Source of the DNA: Cylindrobasidium torrendii FP15055 ss-10 | Taxonomy: Eukaryota; Basidiomycota; Agaricomycetes; Agaricales; Physalacriaceae | DNA: 31,597 bases | Direction: 5' to 3' | Assembly (NCBI GenBank): GCA_000934385.1 | Contig: KN880698.1 | Coordinates: 1 to 31,597, forward strand | In this document: positions 22,266 through 31,597 of the stretch, piece by piece | How positions within the stretch are numbered: the stretch's first letter is position 1 | Layout of the letters: the number at the start of each line of letters is the position of its first letter | Notes under the pieces: generated by a model | Seen by the model: only the letters and a program-made list of their open reading frames with translations | Told to the model about the DNA's origin: nothing | The model's database searches: none | Program-made: the position numbers and the translations under genes

Positions 22266-22886
22266 GGCTTCGTGCGGAGGGCAAAAAGTGATGGTTCGAG
22301 CGTTAAATACTGTGGCCCGCTTCCCCGGCCGGTGGTTGTAGCACTGTACATCTGACCTCTTCGCGCGTGTCAAAAATCATTTGGGCCCAGGAATGTTGGA
22401 TATCCAGCCGATAATTAACCGTGAGAAGGAGGGAGTTCATTGAAGGATAGGTCCGCCGCCAGGAATATCCGTAGGGGTCGTGCATCTTGATGATTGCGCA
22501 GGATGAAGTGTGCACTTTGAAAGAGTGTCTCCTCGGTCATTTCTGTTGGTGTGCGCCGTGCTCATCGTCCGCCGAAGATAAATTTGCATCGTGCGGGATT
22601 CGGTAAAAGTCCAGGAGGCACAATTAAGCCGCAGGATAGTGTTCGTCGGTCCGGTTCTGGGATTGCTTTGGCCAACATCATACATGGCAGTCAAGAGCGA
22701 CCGCGGGTTCGCGGCCCGATCGCGCCGTGGCTGGAGAGAATTGAAGTTAAGTCGTGTTTACTAAGTAGTAACTGATGTGGCTATATCTAAGTGCTTACAG
22801 TAACAACTTGTAGTGAGTGTAGCGCTACTGAATACGATATAATGTTGCGAATGGTATATCGCCTTGTCTGAAGGACCGCTACAGTA
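22266..22886. promoter_or_regulatory. Upstream region of the GH3 gene, with a TATTTAA element
   Basis: On the minus strand a TATTTAA sequence at 22309-22303 lies 38 nt before the GH3 start codon and could serve as a TATA element. The rest of this 621-bp spacer also holds the 3' flank of the isochorismatase-like gene, which ends at 22887. No other gene is visible. Confidence 0.4.
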
Positions 22887-24034
22887 CTAAATGCCCATAC
22901 CCGCCACAATATCGGACGAGTTGGTCACAAATCCGTGTTCTGTGGTGCACGTAAGTGTCAATCTAGACTGAGAGTCTCAGCGAGAGTCGAAGTAGACTTA
23001 CTATCCGCATTATACAAGACCATTTCAGTGGCTGCAGGCGGAGATGTTGTGGCGGAGCAATCCTGCACTATGATGGCGTCGTAGCCTTTGTAGTATGCAT
23101 CGTTGAAAGACCCATATACACATCTACAACATGGGCTTTGCATCCTCAAGGTAATCTGTAAGTGGAACTCACTGGTCGATGTTCACGCCCGAGAAAAACA
23201 GGGTGGAGATCAAGTTGGCTTCAACGTATATACCCATGGGTGTCTGGGCACCCCACATACAGCTTTGGCGATCTGGAAAGGTTTATTCAAAGCAAGAACG
23301 CGTATTCAGTACGTACGCACTTTTCGGGAAATAAAGGTCCGTTCCAGCCTCGAGTCCCTCCTTCATGAGGTGAGCAAGAGGACCATACGGCTATTGGCAT
23401 CCTGAGCTGGCCGTCGTTCCGAGCATAGTCGATACACAGACCTCTGTGTTATAATACCCATCCACAAGCTTCCTCCCGTAATCGACACCGCCGTACTCCC
23501 CCATTTCAGACCCAAGGCTAGCACTTGGATCCTTCACATCATCGACAGTAGCCGCAAACCCGTACTTGTAGGCAGGCCCAATATCGCGAAGGTCGTACTC
23601 GTTCAAACCCCATTGGCACCAAATGACCTTTGCTCCAGCGGTGCGGAAAGCCTTAACTGCTTCGATGGTGGGCGCGACTGCATTTAAGCCGTCCGTGAAG
23701 TTCTGGCCAGAGTAGTCCGAGTTCAAGAAGTAATCTGCGATGGTTCAGTGTGAATGAAGCAAAGTCTGAAACAGCACAGACTTTGCATGTCGATAATGAC
23801 AAGGGCGCTATTCGCGGGGGAGATTACTATGAACTTTTCACCATTTGCGACCGATATCGTCTTGCTGTCGTCCGTATTCCCTCGCGTGAGGTCGAATGTG
23901 CTTGAGCTGGGATCCCAATCCCAATAGTTGTAGTAGCTCCCGAACGTCAGATTTCCAGCGTTATCTTCACGGAACTGTGCATGCACACAGACAAAGTGAA
24001 GCGCAACCAGAGTCCAACTTGGAAGAAGAGTCAT
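22887..24034 (-). CDS. Secreted isochorismatase-like cysteine hydrolase (296 aa)
   Basis: Six exons join in frame: 24034-23782, 23734-23442, 23390-23321, 23272-23173, 23123-23002, 22939-22887. A signal peptide (MTLLPSWTLVALHFVCVHA) is followed by an extra N-terminal stretch of about 55 residues and then the isochorismatase-hydrolase fold. The expected Asp-Lys-Cys triad is visible: Asp82 in ALVIIDMQNYFL, Lys205 in DLYFPKN, and Cys240 in SGVNIDQCVYGS. AFRTAGAKVIWCQ and AYYKGYDAIIVQD are further family landmarks. Members hydrolyse vinyl ethers or amides (isochorismate, nicotinamide, N-carbamoyl compounds); the substrate here is unknown. A signal peptide is unusual for this mostly intracellular family. 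Potential N-glycosylation sites (NLTF, NFTD, NSSD) fit secretion. The mature protein is longer than typical bacterial members (about 200 aa). A TATAAAG element lies just upstream. Confidence 0.88.
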
Positions 24035-24072
24035 CGTACCCTTGCATGCCCGTCCAGGAATAAATGGGATGG

Positions 24073-24080
24073 CCTTTATA
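24073..24080 (-). promoter_or_regulatory. TATA box of the isochorismatase-like gene
   Basis: The minus strand reads CATATAAAGGCC here, about 40 nt before the start codon at 24034. The spacing implies a very short 5' UTR. Confidence 0.5.
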
Positions 24081-25459
24081 TGATGGAGATAGCTGTTGTT
24101 TATCTATCGCGCTTTACAGTACAGCTAAGATAAGCATATAGACCGCTGACTGATGACTCGAGCTCGTTCTTGGAGCACTTGTAGACGAGTGATGCAGCCT
24201 TTATGCTGAGTCGGATTGCTGACGACCAACTCGAAAGACGCGGAGGCTTAGGCAGATGCAACTGTCGATGTTGTGTGGGGCAAAGTTTTCCTAGACTCCT
24301 GCTTATGGAAGTGTCGAATACGCAAAGGCTAGGGACGGGGCAAGCTCCGCTGGGCCTCACTGCTGACAGATAGTTTGAAAAAGCTGATTGAATTTGATGA
24401 AAACTGGAGCATAGAGGCCATCAATCGTTCATGAGAAGAGTATTTGGGAAACAAGCAAGACCGCCCATGAGCGAAAGAATCAGGCCGCAGCGACGAAACC
24501 ATGAGATGAAGGAACACAGAAAGCTGTGGGCGACCGGCCCGGTCGATCAAGGAGCTAGTGCGCGTTTGGCCTTGAACAGTGTTGCGACTTTTTGCTCTGC
24601 TACTCGACTCGAACTGACAACGTACAGCATATCTTGCATATCCAATTACCTCGTTTGTGAAGATTTAGGGCCTCACTTGCTCTAAAAAATATTGGCGAGT
24701 CCACGGCAGATTCACGGACTCTGATCACCAATTACATAATCGTTTCCCCCTTCATTGTCGACTGTCGTCAAAGCAGCTGCTGGCATCAGCATGTGGCATT
24801 TAAATGATTGGCAAGATGCTCTGTTTGTTGGAATTCCAAGCCAATTCCGATCACGGATCGATTGGTCAGCACAAAGGATCGAAGCGACGAGACGAGTCGT
24901 ACGTCCCCCGGACTTACTAATGGTGCCCCAATATGGATAGTTAAATTACTCATCGTTAGATACATGTGAATTATTACTGTAGTATAAGTAAACTGTGAAG
25001 TACTGTAGGTACTTCACCGAGTTGCAGTCCTACCTACCCAATACAGACTGTTGCCAACTCGGAATGCTCGCCCACTAGCGCATCGGGCCGAATATTTCTA
25101 CACTGTTGCCATATCAGCCAGGTCCATTGCATTCTGTGCTGGCCTCGGACCAGGTCCAGGCATAAGTGCTCTATTTTGTGCCTCTTTCCACGTGTCTCGA
25201 GCGAGCCCTTTTTGCTTGTACCGACTATACAAGCGTCACGACCTCGATTTTTTCTCCAGATAGGACTAAGGTGTGTAGATTGCTACTGACTAGGAAGTGA
25301 TTGGGAGCTCCCACTTCCACTGTGACGCTGGCCGCTGCTCCGAGTTTGCTAGCGTTGAGGCAGATTGAACCTCGGAGAAACATGGAAAGAATGCATCATC
25401 TCATTTTGCGCCTCAAACATCATGCGTTATGCCAAGAACTTGCTCAGATCGAGAGCTCG

Positions 25460-25467
25460 TATAAAAG
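25460..25467 (+). promoter_or_regulatory. TATA box of the AA9 gene
   Basis: TATAAAAG lies 115 nt before the start codon at 25582. It is followed by a pyrimidine-rich tract (about 25515-25565, rich in TCTCT and CTTTC). CT-rich tracts of this kind commonly lie near the transcription start in strongly expressed fungal genes. Confidence 0.6.
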
Positions 25468-25581
25468 CCCTATCCGAGTTTCGACAGCAGCATCAAGTTG
25501 TTCCCCTCTAGTCACTGTTCTCTTTCTTTCGCCGTCTCTCTTTTTCGAACCACTCTCTCTTATCCCTTTCGTGCCATAACC

Positions 25582-27017
25582 ATGATGAAATTCGCATTTT
25601 CCGCCGCAGCTGCGCTTGCTTTCATTCAACCCGCGCTGGCGCACTGTATGTCGAGTCTTTCTCCTCGTAACATCACTCAATTTACATGGCCACACAGACC
25701 GCTTCACAAGCCTTATTGGCCCTGACGGTACCGTCACTGGCGCGTACGAGTATGTGCGCCAGAACACGAACAACAACTCCCCTGTCGAAAACCTCCAGAG
25801 TACCGACATGCGCTGCAACGTCGGTGCTGACTCTGGCTCCGGCACCTCCACCATGGAAGTAGCTGCCGGCTCGACCGTTGGCTTCAAAGCCGACCAGGCT
25901 GTCTTCCACCGTATGTGTGCTATACCTTCAGCACGACAATCAAACTGAGATAGTTTCAGCTGGCCCCTACGCCCTCTACATGGGTAAGGCTCCGGAGGGC
26001 ACGACCGCTGCCGAGTGGGATGGCTCTGGTTCGGCATGGTTCAAGATTGCTGAGAAGGGCGCCATCATTGGCGATGGCACCTTCGAGTTCGATACGACAA
26101 TGACTGAGTACACTGGCACCATTCCCAGCTCAGTTGCGGATGGTGAATATCTTCTGCGCATTGAGCACATTGGTCTTCACTCCGCCGGTGCTCCCCAGTT
26201 CTACATCTCTTGCGCCCAGATTAAAGTTTCCGGTGGTGGCTCTGCATCGCCGGCTACCGTCGAAATCCCGTACGTAAAAAATGCTTGCATCTACTGAATC
26301 CTCGCTAACCCAATTATCAGAGGATACGTCTCAATCAGCGACGAGTCTTTGTCCTTGAGCATTTACTACCCGGTTCCCACCAGCTACGATGTCCCTGGCC
26401 CCGCAGTTTTCGGTGGCGATGGCTCATCTTCTCCTGCTCCCAGCTCATCCGCTGCCACACCCGCCAGTTCGTCCGCCGCTCCCCCTGCTAGCTCTTCTGC
26501 CGCCGAGCCCGCCAGCACCTCTGTTGCCACTTCCCCCAGCTCGTCGGCTGCCCCTGCGCCCAGCTCTTCGGCAGCGGCACCTGCATCCAGTTCGAGTGCC
26601 GCGTCTGCTCCCAGCTCGAGCGCCGCCTCTCCGGCTCCCAGCTCGTCCGTAGCTACCCCTGCTCCCAGCTCATCTGCGGCTGCCCCCGCCACCAGCTCAT
26701 CTGCTGCCGCCCCGGCGCCCACTTCTTCGACCTGCGCGAAGGATGGATACAACTGCTGCATGGATGGTGCGTTTCAATCCTCACGATCCTGGCTAGTCAC
26801 GAATGCTAATATTAACACTTCTAGCGTACAACGCTTGCGCAGCCAAGGCCAACTCTGCTGCCAACAATGGCGGTAACGTTGATGTACGCCCTCCGAACTT
26901 TTCTCTTATACTATGCCTCACGATCCTTCGTAGTTCTCCGCCTGCTCCTCGGCAAAGGATACCTGCGTTGCAGGCCTTGCTCGTCGCCACGCCAGGCAGT
27001 GGTCGCGCCAGCTCTAA
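25582..27017 (+). CDS. AA9 lytic polysaccharide monooxygenase with Ser/Ala/Pro linker and Cys-rich C-terminal module (391 aa)
   Basis: Six exons join in frame: 25582-25645, 25698-25910, 25960-26269, 26321-26766, 26825-26883, 26934-27017. The signal peptide (20 residues ending QPALA) is followed by His21, the copper-binding N-terminal histidine of AA9 enzymes (HYRFTSLIGPDG). The second ligand is His92 (VFHPGPYALYMG). Gln172 and Tyr174 lie in QFYISCAQIKV, the usual axial site. LLRIEHIGLHSAG is a further family landmark. These copper enzymes oxidatively cleave cellulose or related glycans outside the cell. After the catalytic domain (to about residue 265) comes a repetitive Ser/Ala/Pro linker (26430-26730). 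It is followed by a six-Cys module, C-x6-CC-x6-C-x18-C-x6-C, ending in RRHARQWSRQL. It is not a CBM1. The same module is present in the neighbouring copy. The linker encodes long antisense frames that are not genes. Confidence 0.93.
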
Positions 27018-27769
27018 GCTGCGGTCAAATTCCCTGCATTTTCTCCTGGCTATCCGAAAACACACACTCATCTTCAAGGCCTAGCGCCATTTTCTTTCGG
27101 TATGATTCACGACAGCATCCTAGTGGTGCATCCTTCCCGGATGAAGGAAAGAAAGAGCTTAATGGTCTCGTTCATTCGTGTATCTATATCTAGCAGTGAC
27201 TATACCCATTCGCCTTGCGCAATCGTTCAATGCGTGAACTGTGTGATTGCACGTAATACCCACACTGCGATAGGTCTTAGTAAGTGTGCCAGAGACAACG
27301 CTTGAGGGAGCTCCGACGCTGTGCCCAAACGGGCAATAGCTTTCAAAGCACAATAAGCGTGCCATGTTTCCATCGATCATGGTAAGAGTTTCCTGTGACG
27401 CTGGACTTCGAGTTACAGTAAGATCGAAAGGATCATGCTAACCTCGGTGTAATAATTGCGGTACGTTGTAGTCTTACTTACCACATCATGCACGCGCGGT
27501 CAAGCAGCCTTTTGAAATGAAGAAGTGGTCATGGGCGCAAGAAGAAAGATTGAGGTGACAATGGCCTTGGATTTTGACATCCTTCAGCCCGTTTCTCGAA
27601 GGCGCGATATTGAGAAAAGGGTATACATAGTCACTAACCTAATACATACAGCGATACCAGAGTCAAATATTCAAATTCCTTTTCCAAGGCTATCCTCCAG
27701 GGAATAGGGAAGGTCGTAAAGCACCCAGTGCTAGATGTCTTGCTCTCAAAGCAGATTCATCACGATGAA
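27018..27769. other. Spacer between convergent AA9 genes
   Basis: This 752-bp region holds the 3' flanks of both AA9 copies. No gene, repeat or RNA feature is evident. Short frames occur on both strands but are unsupported. Confidence 0.45.
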
Positions 27770-29166
27770 TTAGATGTGCGACCAGTGGCGGGCATGGCGA
27801 CGGGAAATAGCACTGAGGCAGGTCGTCTTTTGAGCCTCGCAAGAGGAAAACTATACATGAATCAAGTTCAGTTGATACGCCCTCGACCAGCCAGAGAATA
27901 CGCACGTCGACGTTGCCGCCGCTCGTGCCGCTGTTGGCCTTGTCGGCACACGCATTGTAAGCTATTCAAGAATGTAAGTCAGAGTCCATGCCTGCGGGAG
28001 TTATGAAGCGTACCATCCCAGCAACAGTTGTATGCGTCTTTAGTGCAGGATGAGGTCCCTGTAGTACTGGTGGACTGGGCAGCCGAGGTCGGGCTCGTCG
28101 CAGTGGTGGATGTTGCGCCAGTCTTTGTGGTCGCGGCAACCGAGGTAGTAGCGAGAGAAGTAGTACTAGATGATGCTGCATTGCCAGCCGTAGACGCTTG
28201 TGTGGTCGTTGTGGGCGCAGCGCTGGAAGTCGTAGCACCATCGGCAGCCTTTGATGTGGACGCGGCGCTGGAGGTACTTGAGGCAACAACGCTGCTTGTG
28301 ACTACCGAAGTGGCAGCAGAGGTGGAAATTGTAGCGGATGAAGCTGGCGCTGCCGAGGAGCTGCTGCCAGAGCTAGACCCTCCTGAGGCAGTACCATCGG
28401 TGAAGACATTTGGGCCTATGAAAATAGTCAGTATGGGAGGCAGACATGTAATCCACAGACGTACCGGGAACATCATAGCTTGTCGGAATGGGGTAGTAGA
28501 TACTGAGAGTCAGGCCTGGATCATCGGCGGAGAGATATCCCCTGTTTTGGGATCAATAAACGAGAATATTCAGGAAGAGGAACAGGCGCACGGAATCTCG
28601 ACAGTGGCAGGCGAAGCGGATCCACCTCCTGATACCTTGATTTGGGCGCAGGAAATGTAGAACTGGGGGTCTCCAGTGCTGTGAAGGCCGATGTGTTCGA
28701 CACGGAGGAGGTATTCGCCATCTGCAATGGTCGATGGAATCGTCGCGGTATACTGCGTCAGAGTGGTGTCGAAGCTGAAGGTACCGTCGCCAATGTTCGC
28801 GCCCTTCTCAGCGATCTTGAACCATGCAGATCCCGAGCCGTCCCAGTCAGCGGCAGCGCCGCCATTTGGGACCTGTCCCAAGTACATAGAGAAAGGACCA
28901 GCTATTAACAAAGTTGAGGGAGAAATGTTCATCATGAATTGCGATGGACATACGATGGAAAACAGCCTGGTCAGCCTTGAAGCCGACAGTATCACCAGCA
29001 TTTACACTGTAGGTAGAAGTGGAAGAACCAGAGCTGGCACCAACGTTGCAGCGCATGTCCGTGCTCGTAACATCCTCGACCGGCGAGTTGTTGTTGGTGT
29101 TCTGGCGGACGTATTCATATTCACCAGTAACAGTCCCATCGGGGGCAATGAAGCTGGTGAAGCGAT
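27770..29166 (-). pseudogene. Second AA9 LPMO copy lacking a recognisable signal peptide and N-terminal His exon
   Basis: Six exons are clear: 29166-28954, 28901-28592, 28541-28465, 28415-28014, 27961-27906, 27850-27770. The first two have exactly the lengths (213 and 310 nt) of their counterparts in the complete copy. They encode RFTSFIAPDGTVTGEYEYV, VFHPGPFSMYLGQ and QFYISCAQIKV, so the second copper His and the Gln/Tyr site are kept. A Ser/Thr/Ala linker and the same six-Cys module follow, ending RRHARHWSHI. Upstream of 29166 there is a good acceptor (TTCATCCAG). However, no exon encoding a signal peptide ending in His with a fitting donor was found in 29167-29700. Without the N-terminal His an AA9 enzyme should not bind copper normally. 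It may be a 5'-truncated pseudogene, or its first exon is more distant. An extra intron (28464-28416) is absent from the other copy. Confidence 0.7.
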
Positions 29167-29815
29167 CTGGATGAAGGTTACACGGCCGCGCACCCTGGAC
29201 GAACTGAGTGTGGTCGGACGGAGAACCGGTCTGAGGTTATCCGCGTGTGCACTTAGCGTATTTCCAAAAGTCGCAGCCTGAGTGCATCGCGATCGAGAAC
29301 GCACTGAGTTTGAATTTCGGGATGCACTCAGGTTTACGGCCACAGCACCCGCGGCGACGTAGTCAGCGGTCGGGCCCCATCAATCCCGACGCTTTCCCGC
29401 CCTTGATAAGCGGATACTGTATGTGGCGTATCGAAAAATGGATATCATTCATTATCTACATACATCAGCCATTGTACATAATTGCTACACATGCAATATA
29501 AGTACAACAGATATCAGAAGAGGACCCGAGGAAACATCAGTCAAAGTCCTGTCATATACCAACGTACTCACTCACAGGGACAGCCAAACCCCGAGCTGGA
29601 CCACTTGCTGAGCTTCTACTGAAAAAATGTATCAGTGAAATGAGCGGAGCGGATACTCTAAGGACATATTAACAATGGAAGGCAGTCGAGCTAGGGTGTA
29701 CTCACGAGTAGGTGGCTTTGTTAGTTGCATTGTGTGTGCGTATCGGTCACGGAGGGCGGCGCACAAGCAAAGCAAGCTGACTGGTGACAAGGCGCAGGAT
29801 TGTTGGTAAGGGAGG
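29167..29815. other. Region upstream of the second AA9 copy; first exon not found
   Basis: I searched the minus strand here for a start codon and hydrophobic leader splicing to 29166 and found none convincing. A frame beginning MAVNLSASRNSNSVRS at 29343 is basic and polar, not a secretion signal. AT-rich sequence occurs at 29440-29510. Confidence 0.4.
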
Positions 29816-30003
29816 AATCAGCGGACACTTTGTTGTTGTGGCTCGGAGGCGCGGTCGGCGGACACTTCGTCCTTGGCTCGTAGGCGCAGTCTGCGAACGC
29901 TTTGTTGTTGTAGGCCAAGTCGGACACTTCGTTGTTTTGGCTCATCGGCGCAGTCGGCGGACGCTTCGTTTGTTCGGCTTGTAGGCGCAGTCAGACACTT
30001 CAG
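29816..30003. repeat. Degenerate minisatellite 1 (unit about 45-50 bp)
   Basis: Imperfect tandem units share the core GTAGGCGCAGTCxGCGxACxCTT followed by a T/G-rich piece (CGTTGTTTTGGCTC). At least four units are recognisable between 29816 and 30003. Open frames on both strands are produced by the repeat and are not likely to be genes. Confidence 0.6.
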
Positions 30004-30087
30004 TATTTCGGCCACTAGAGACGTTCGGCGCGCGAGTTACCGGAGACGCGATTTTGGAGTCGAGGACAGAAGACCTCGCAGGCGGTC

Positions 30088-30315
30088 AAATTGTTGTTTC
30101 GGTGGGTGGACGGTCGCTTGGTCGTTTCGGTGGGTGGACGGTCGCTTGGTCGTTCGGCTCGTAGGCGGTCGCTCTGCCGTAGGCGCGGCCAGCGTTTGCT
30201 TTTTTGTATAGGCTCGTAAGCGGTCGCTTTGTCGTCTCGGTGGGCAAGCGGTCGCTTTGTCGTTTCGGCTTGAGAGCGCTCGCTGCGTTGTTTTGGCTTG
30301 AAGGCAGTCGTTCCT
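30088..30315. repeat. Degenerate minisatellite 2 (unit about 28 bp)
   Basis: Two near-identical copies of GTTTCGGTGGGTGGACGGTC plus GCTTGGTC stand at about 30097-30152. Diverged units with CGGTCGCTTTGTCGT follow to about 30315. The composition resembles the preceding array, so the two may share an origin. Confidence 0.6.
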
Positions 30316-30859
30316 TGGTTCGGTAGAGGCGGCCGCATGGTCTTGCTGTGTTGCGATAGGTGCAGTTCGAAGTCGACAGTGTCTATGCCAGGCCAAGGAG
30401 ATGGCAGCTTCTTGTTGGAGGAGTGCGATGGGCCAGATCGCGGGTGGCTGCCGTGAAGTGAGTAGCACAGATGTTGAGGCGTGAATATGGAGGTGATAGG
30501 CAAAGAGTTGTTGGCTGGGTATCGATCAAGAGAAGGGGCGAACATACTCGATATGCCGGCTGTAGGCGATATGATGGTCCATGGAGCTTCTGTGGGTGGT
30601 TGGAGTCAGTCTCGGAGTGGCATGGGGTTCAGGCATATGGAATGAGCACTCATCAGGCTACTGGCCAGAAAAGAAAAAAAAACTCGGAATGCGCACCAAA
30701 ATCCCCCACCACATTGTTTCCCATCCTCTATTCATCCCAGGTTCATCCTCCGGCAGCGAGAAGTTGGGCATCTATCCATGCCTTGCGGGATCGTGCTGGA
30801 CCAGGTGGTGGAAGAGAGGCAAGTCGGCCAACGATCATGTGATCACGACAAGATCGATC
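30316..30859. other. Spacer without a supported gene
   Basis: Only short frames without splice support occur between the minisatellite and the transposon remnant. An A-rich run (GAAAAGAAAAAAAAAC) lies near 30666. Confidence 0.4.
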
Positions 30860-31089
30860 TTAACAAGTTACAACGCACCATACTTCCCACAAGCTCATGC
30901 GGGAAAATGGAGGGATAAATAATAGATTGGCTAAAGGAATTGAAAAGCTTCGAGTTCTATCATATCTACCAGCTCGGGCGCTGCATGTGGCTGTCATTTT
31001 GTGTGTAAGTCTGTCCATATCCGTCGAATGCCCGGTCACCATACAAGTTAATTTCCCCCATCGCAAGGTCGCTCTGAGGATCCAGAGAA

Positions 31090-31597
31090 ATATCTCAAGC
31101 TGGCGCTTCGAGAATACCGAGCGAGGTAGGTGCATCAGAATATCAATAGTGCATGACTGTACAACACAAATGAGTGCAATAAAAGCCAAATGCAGCCTAA
31201 CTTACGACACGGTCATCCCATGGGTACCAAGTGCTCTCAAAGTCTGTATTGCGAAATCGAGGACGCTTCGCTGGGCGTACGGTGGCACCTGTGTGCACTA
31301 AGGACACATAAATTGAATCTTTGATATTGGCCTACCAGAGTCATCCTCCTGGTCACTCTTGTCAGATTCCACAGGTGTAGTAGGCCGGCTTTGTTCTTCA
31401 TCTTCATCCTCAGAGCCAATGTCGTTCACCGGGTCGTCTTCAGCTTGTCGCATGAACCCCAGCATCATCATGGCAATTTCGTGTGTCTCTGCCCGCTCTC
31501 CGGCGAAGGCAAACTCAGATGGAGCAGTGTCCTCATCTGTGCCAGAAGGGCCATCAAATGGCATGTCATGAAGCGGGATGCTCAGGTCGGGCACACC
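31090..31597 (-). mobile_element. Truncated 5' part of a Plavaka-type (CACTA-like) transposon gene
   Basis: Three minus-strand exons join in frame: 31597(partial)-31336, 31297-31206, and 31156 to about 31090. The first is acidic (GSEDEDEEQSRP). The second reads KRPRFRNTDFESTWYPWDDR. The third reads CTIDILMHLPRSVFSKRQLE and continues IFLWILRA. The series FR...YPW.D....T.DILMHLPRSVFS.RQL.. matches, from memory, the conserved start of basidiomycete Plavaka transposase-associated proteins. After LRA the similarity ends and the frame runs into unrelated residues. The transposase core is therefore missing and the copy is dead. The N-terminus lies beyond the window edge. Confidence 0.6.

Larger units (their letters stand above)
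24035..25581. other. Long intergenic region between divergent secreted-enzyme genes
   Basis: About 1.5 kb separate the start codons of the isochorismatase-like gene (minus) and the complete AA9 gene (plus). Frames of up to about 85 codons occur on both strands, but none has protein-like composition or splice partners. The region presumably holds both promoters. An SYGGRG-type sequence (possible carbon-repressor site) occurs at about 24905-24911 (CCGGGG on the minus strand), but a single short match is weak evidence. Confidence 0.4.

Noticed and set aside
24100..25450. Possible gene in the long intergenic region
   Set aside because: Frames are short, lack splice partners and have no recognisable motif.
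26384..26761. Minus-strand Ala/Gly/Glu-rich frame of 125 codons
   Set aside because: It is the antisense shadow of the Ser/Ala/Pro linker of the AA9 gene.
28028..28660. Plus-strand frame of 210 codons
   Set aside because: It is antisense to the Ser/Thr/Ala linker of the second AA9 copy; Val/Ala/Glu-rich composition follows from that.
1..31597. tRNA, rRNA, CRISPR arrays or bacterial-style operons
   Set aside because: None was recognised by eye. Intron-rich genes show eukaryotic DNA; a tRNAscan run would settle the tRNA question.

Overview
The window looks like nuclear DNA of a wood-decay basidiomycete, probably an agaricomycete. Nearly every gene is cut by introns of about 40-60 nt with GT...AG ends. 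The gene content includes an AA9 lytic polysaccharide monooxygenase pair, a GH3 beta-glucosidase and a Plavaka-like transposon remnant, and both strands are used with no operon-like spacing. All gene models were spliced by hand from splice-site consensus, reading-frame continuity and comparison between paralogs inside the window.

Left third (1-8410): three multi-exon genes without a recognised full-length family. A plus-strand gene (59-3220) carries a chromodomain-like segment followed by a long acidic stretch and a large unknown C-terminal region. A convergent minus-strand gene (6608-3465, 14 exons, 828 aa) encodes a probable nuclear protein with a coiled coil, an acidic block and a Lys/Arg-rich tail. 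A divergent plus-strand gene (7235-8410, 304 aa) encodes a small unknown protein.

Middle (8725-15512): a decayed zone made of two complementary broken copies of one large gene family, on the minus strand. The left copy (11196 to about 8725) has the N-terminal domain and lost its 3' end. The right copy (14569-11577) lost most of the N-terminal domain and kept the C-terminal half. A 57-nt coiled-coil exon is present three times and carries a nonsense codon in one unit. Next to them lie a frameshifted fragment of another family (15512-14947) and a shrunken duplicate of the 3' end of the neighbouring membrane-protein gene (about 14637-14963).

Right half (15916-29166): intact-looking genes for the cell surface and secretion. 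They are an 844-aa multi-pass membrane protein, a secreted GH3 glycosidase (793 aa), a secreted isochorismatase-like hydrolase (296 aa), and two convergent AA9 LPMO genes. The LPMO genes share an unusual Cys-rich C-terminal module. The left AA9 copy is complete. The right copy has no recognisable signal peptide or N-terminal histidine exon. GH3 and AA9 together suggest cellulose or hemicellulose breakdown.

Right edge (29800-31597): two degenerate minisatellite arrays and the truncated 5' part of a Plavaka-type transposon gene running off the window.
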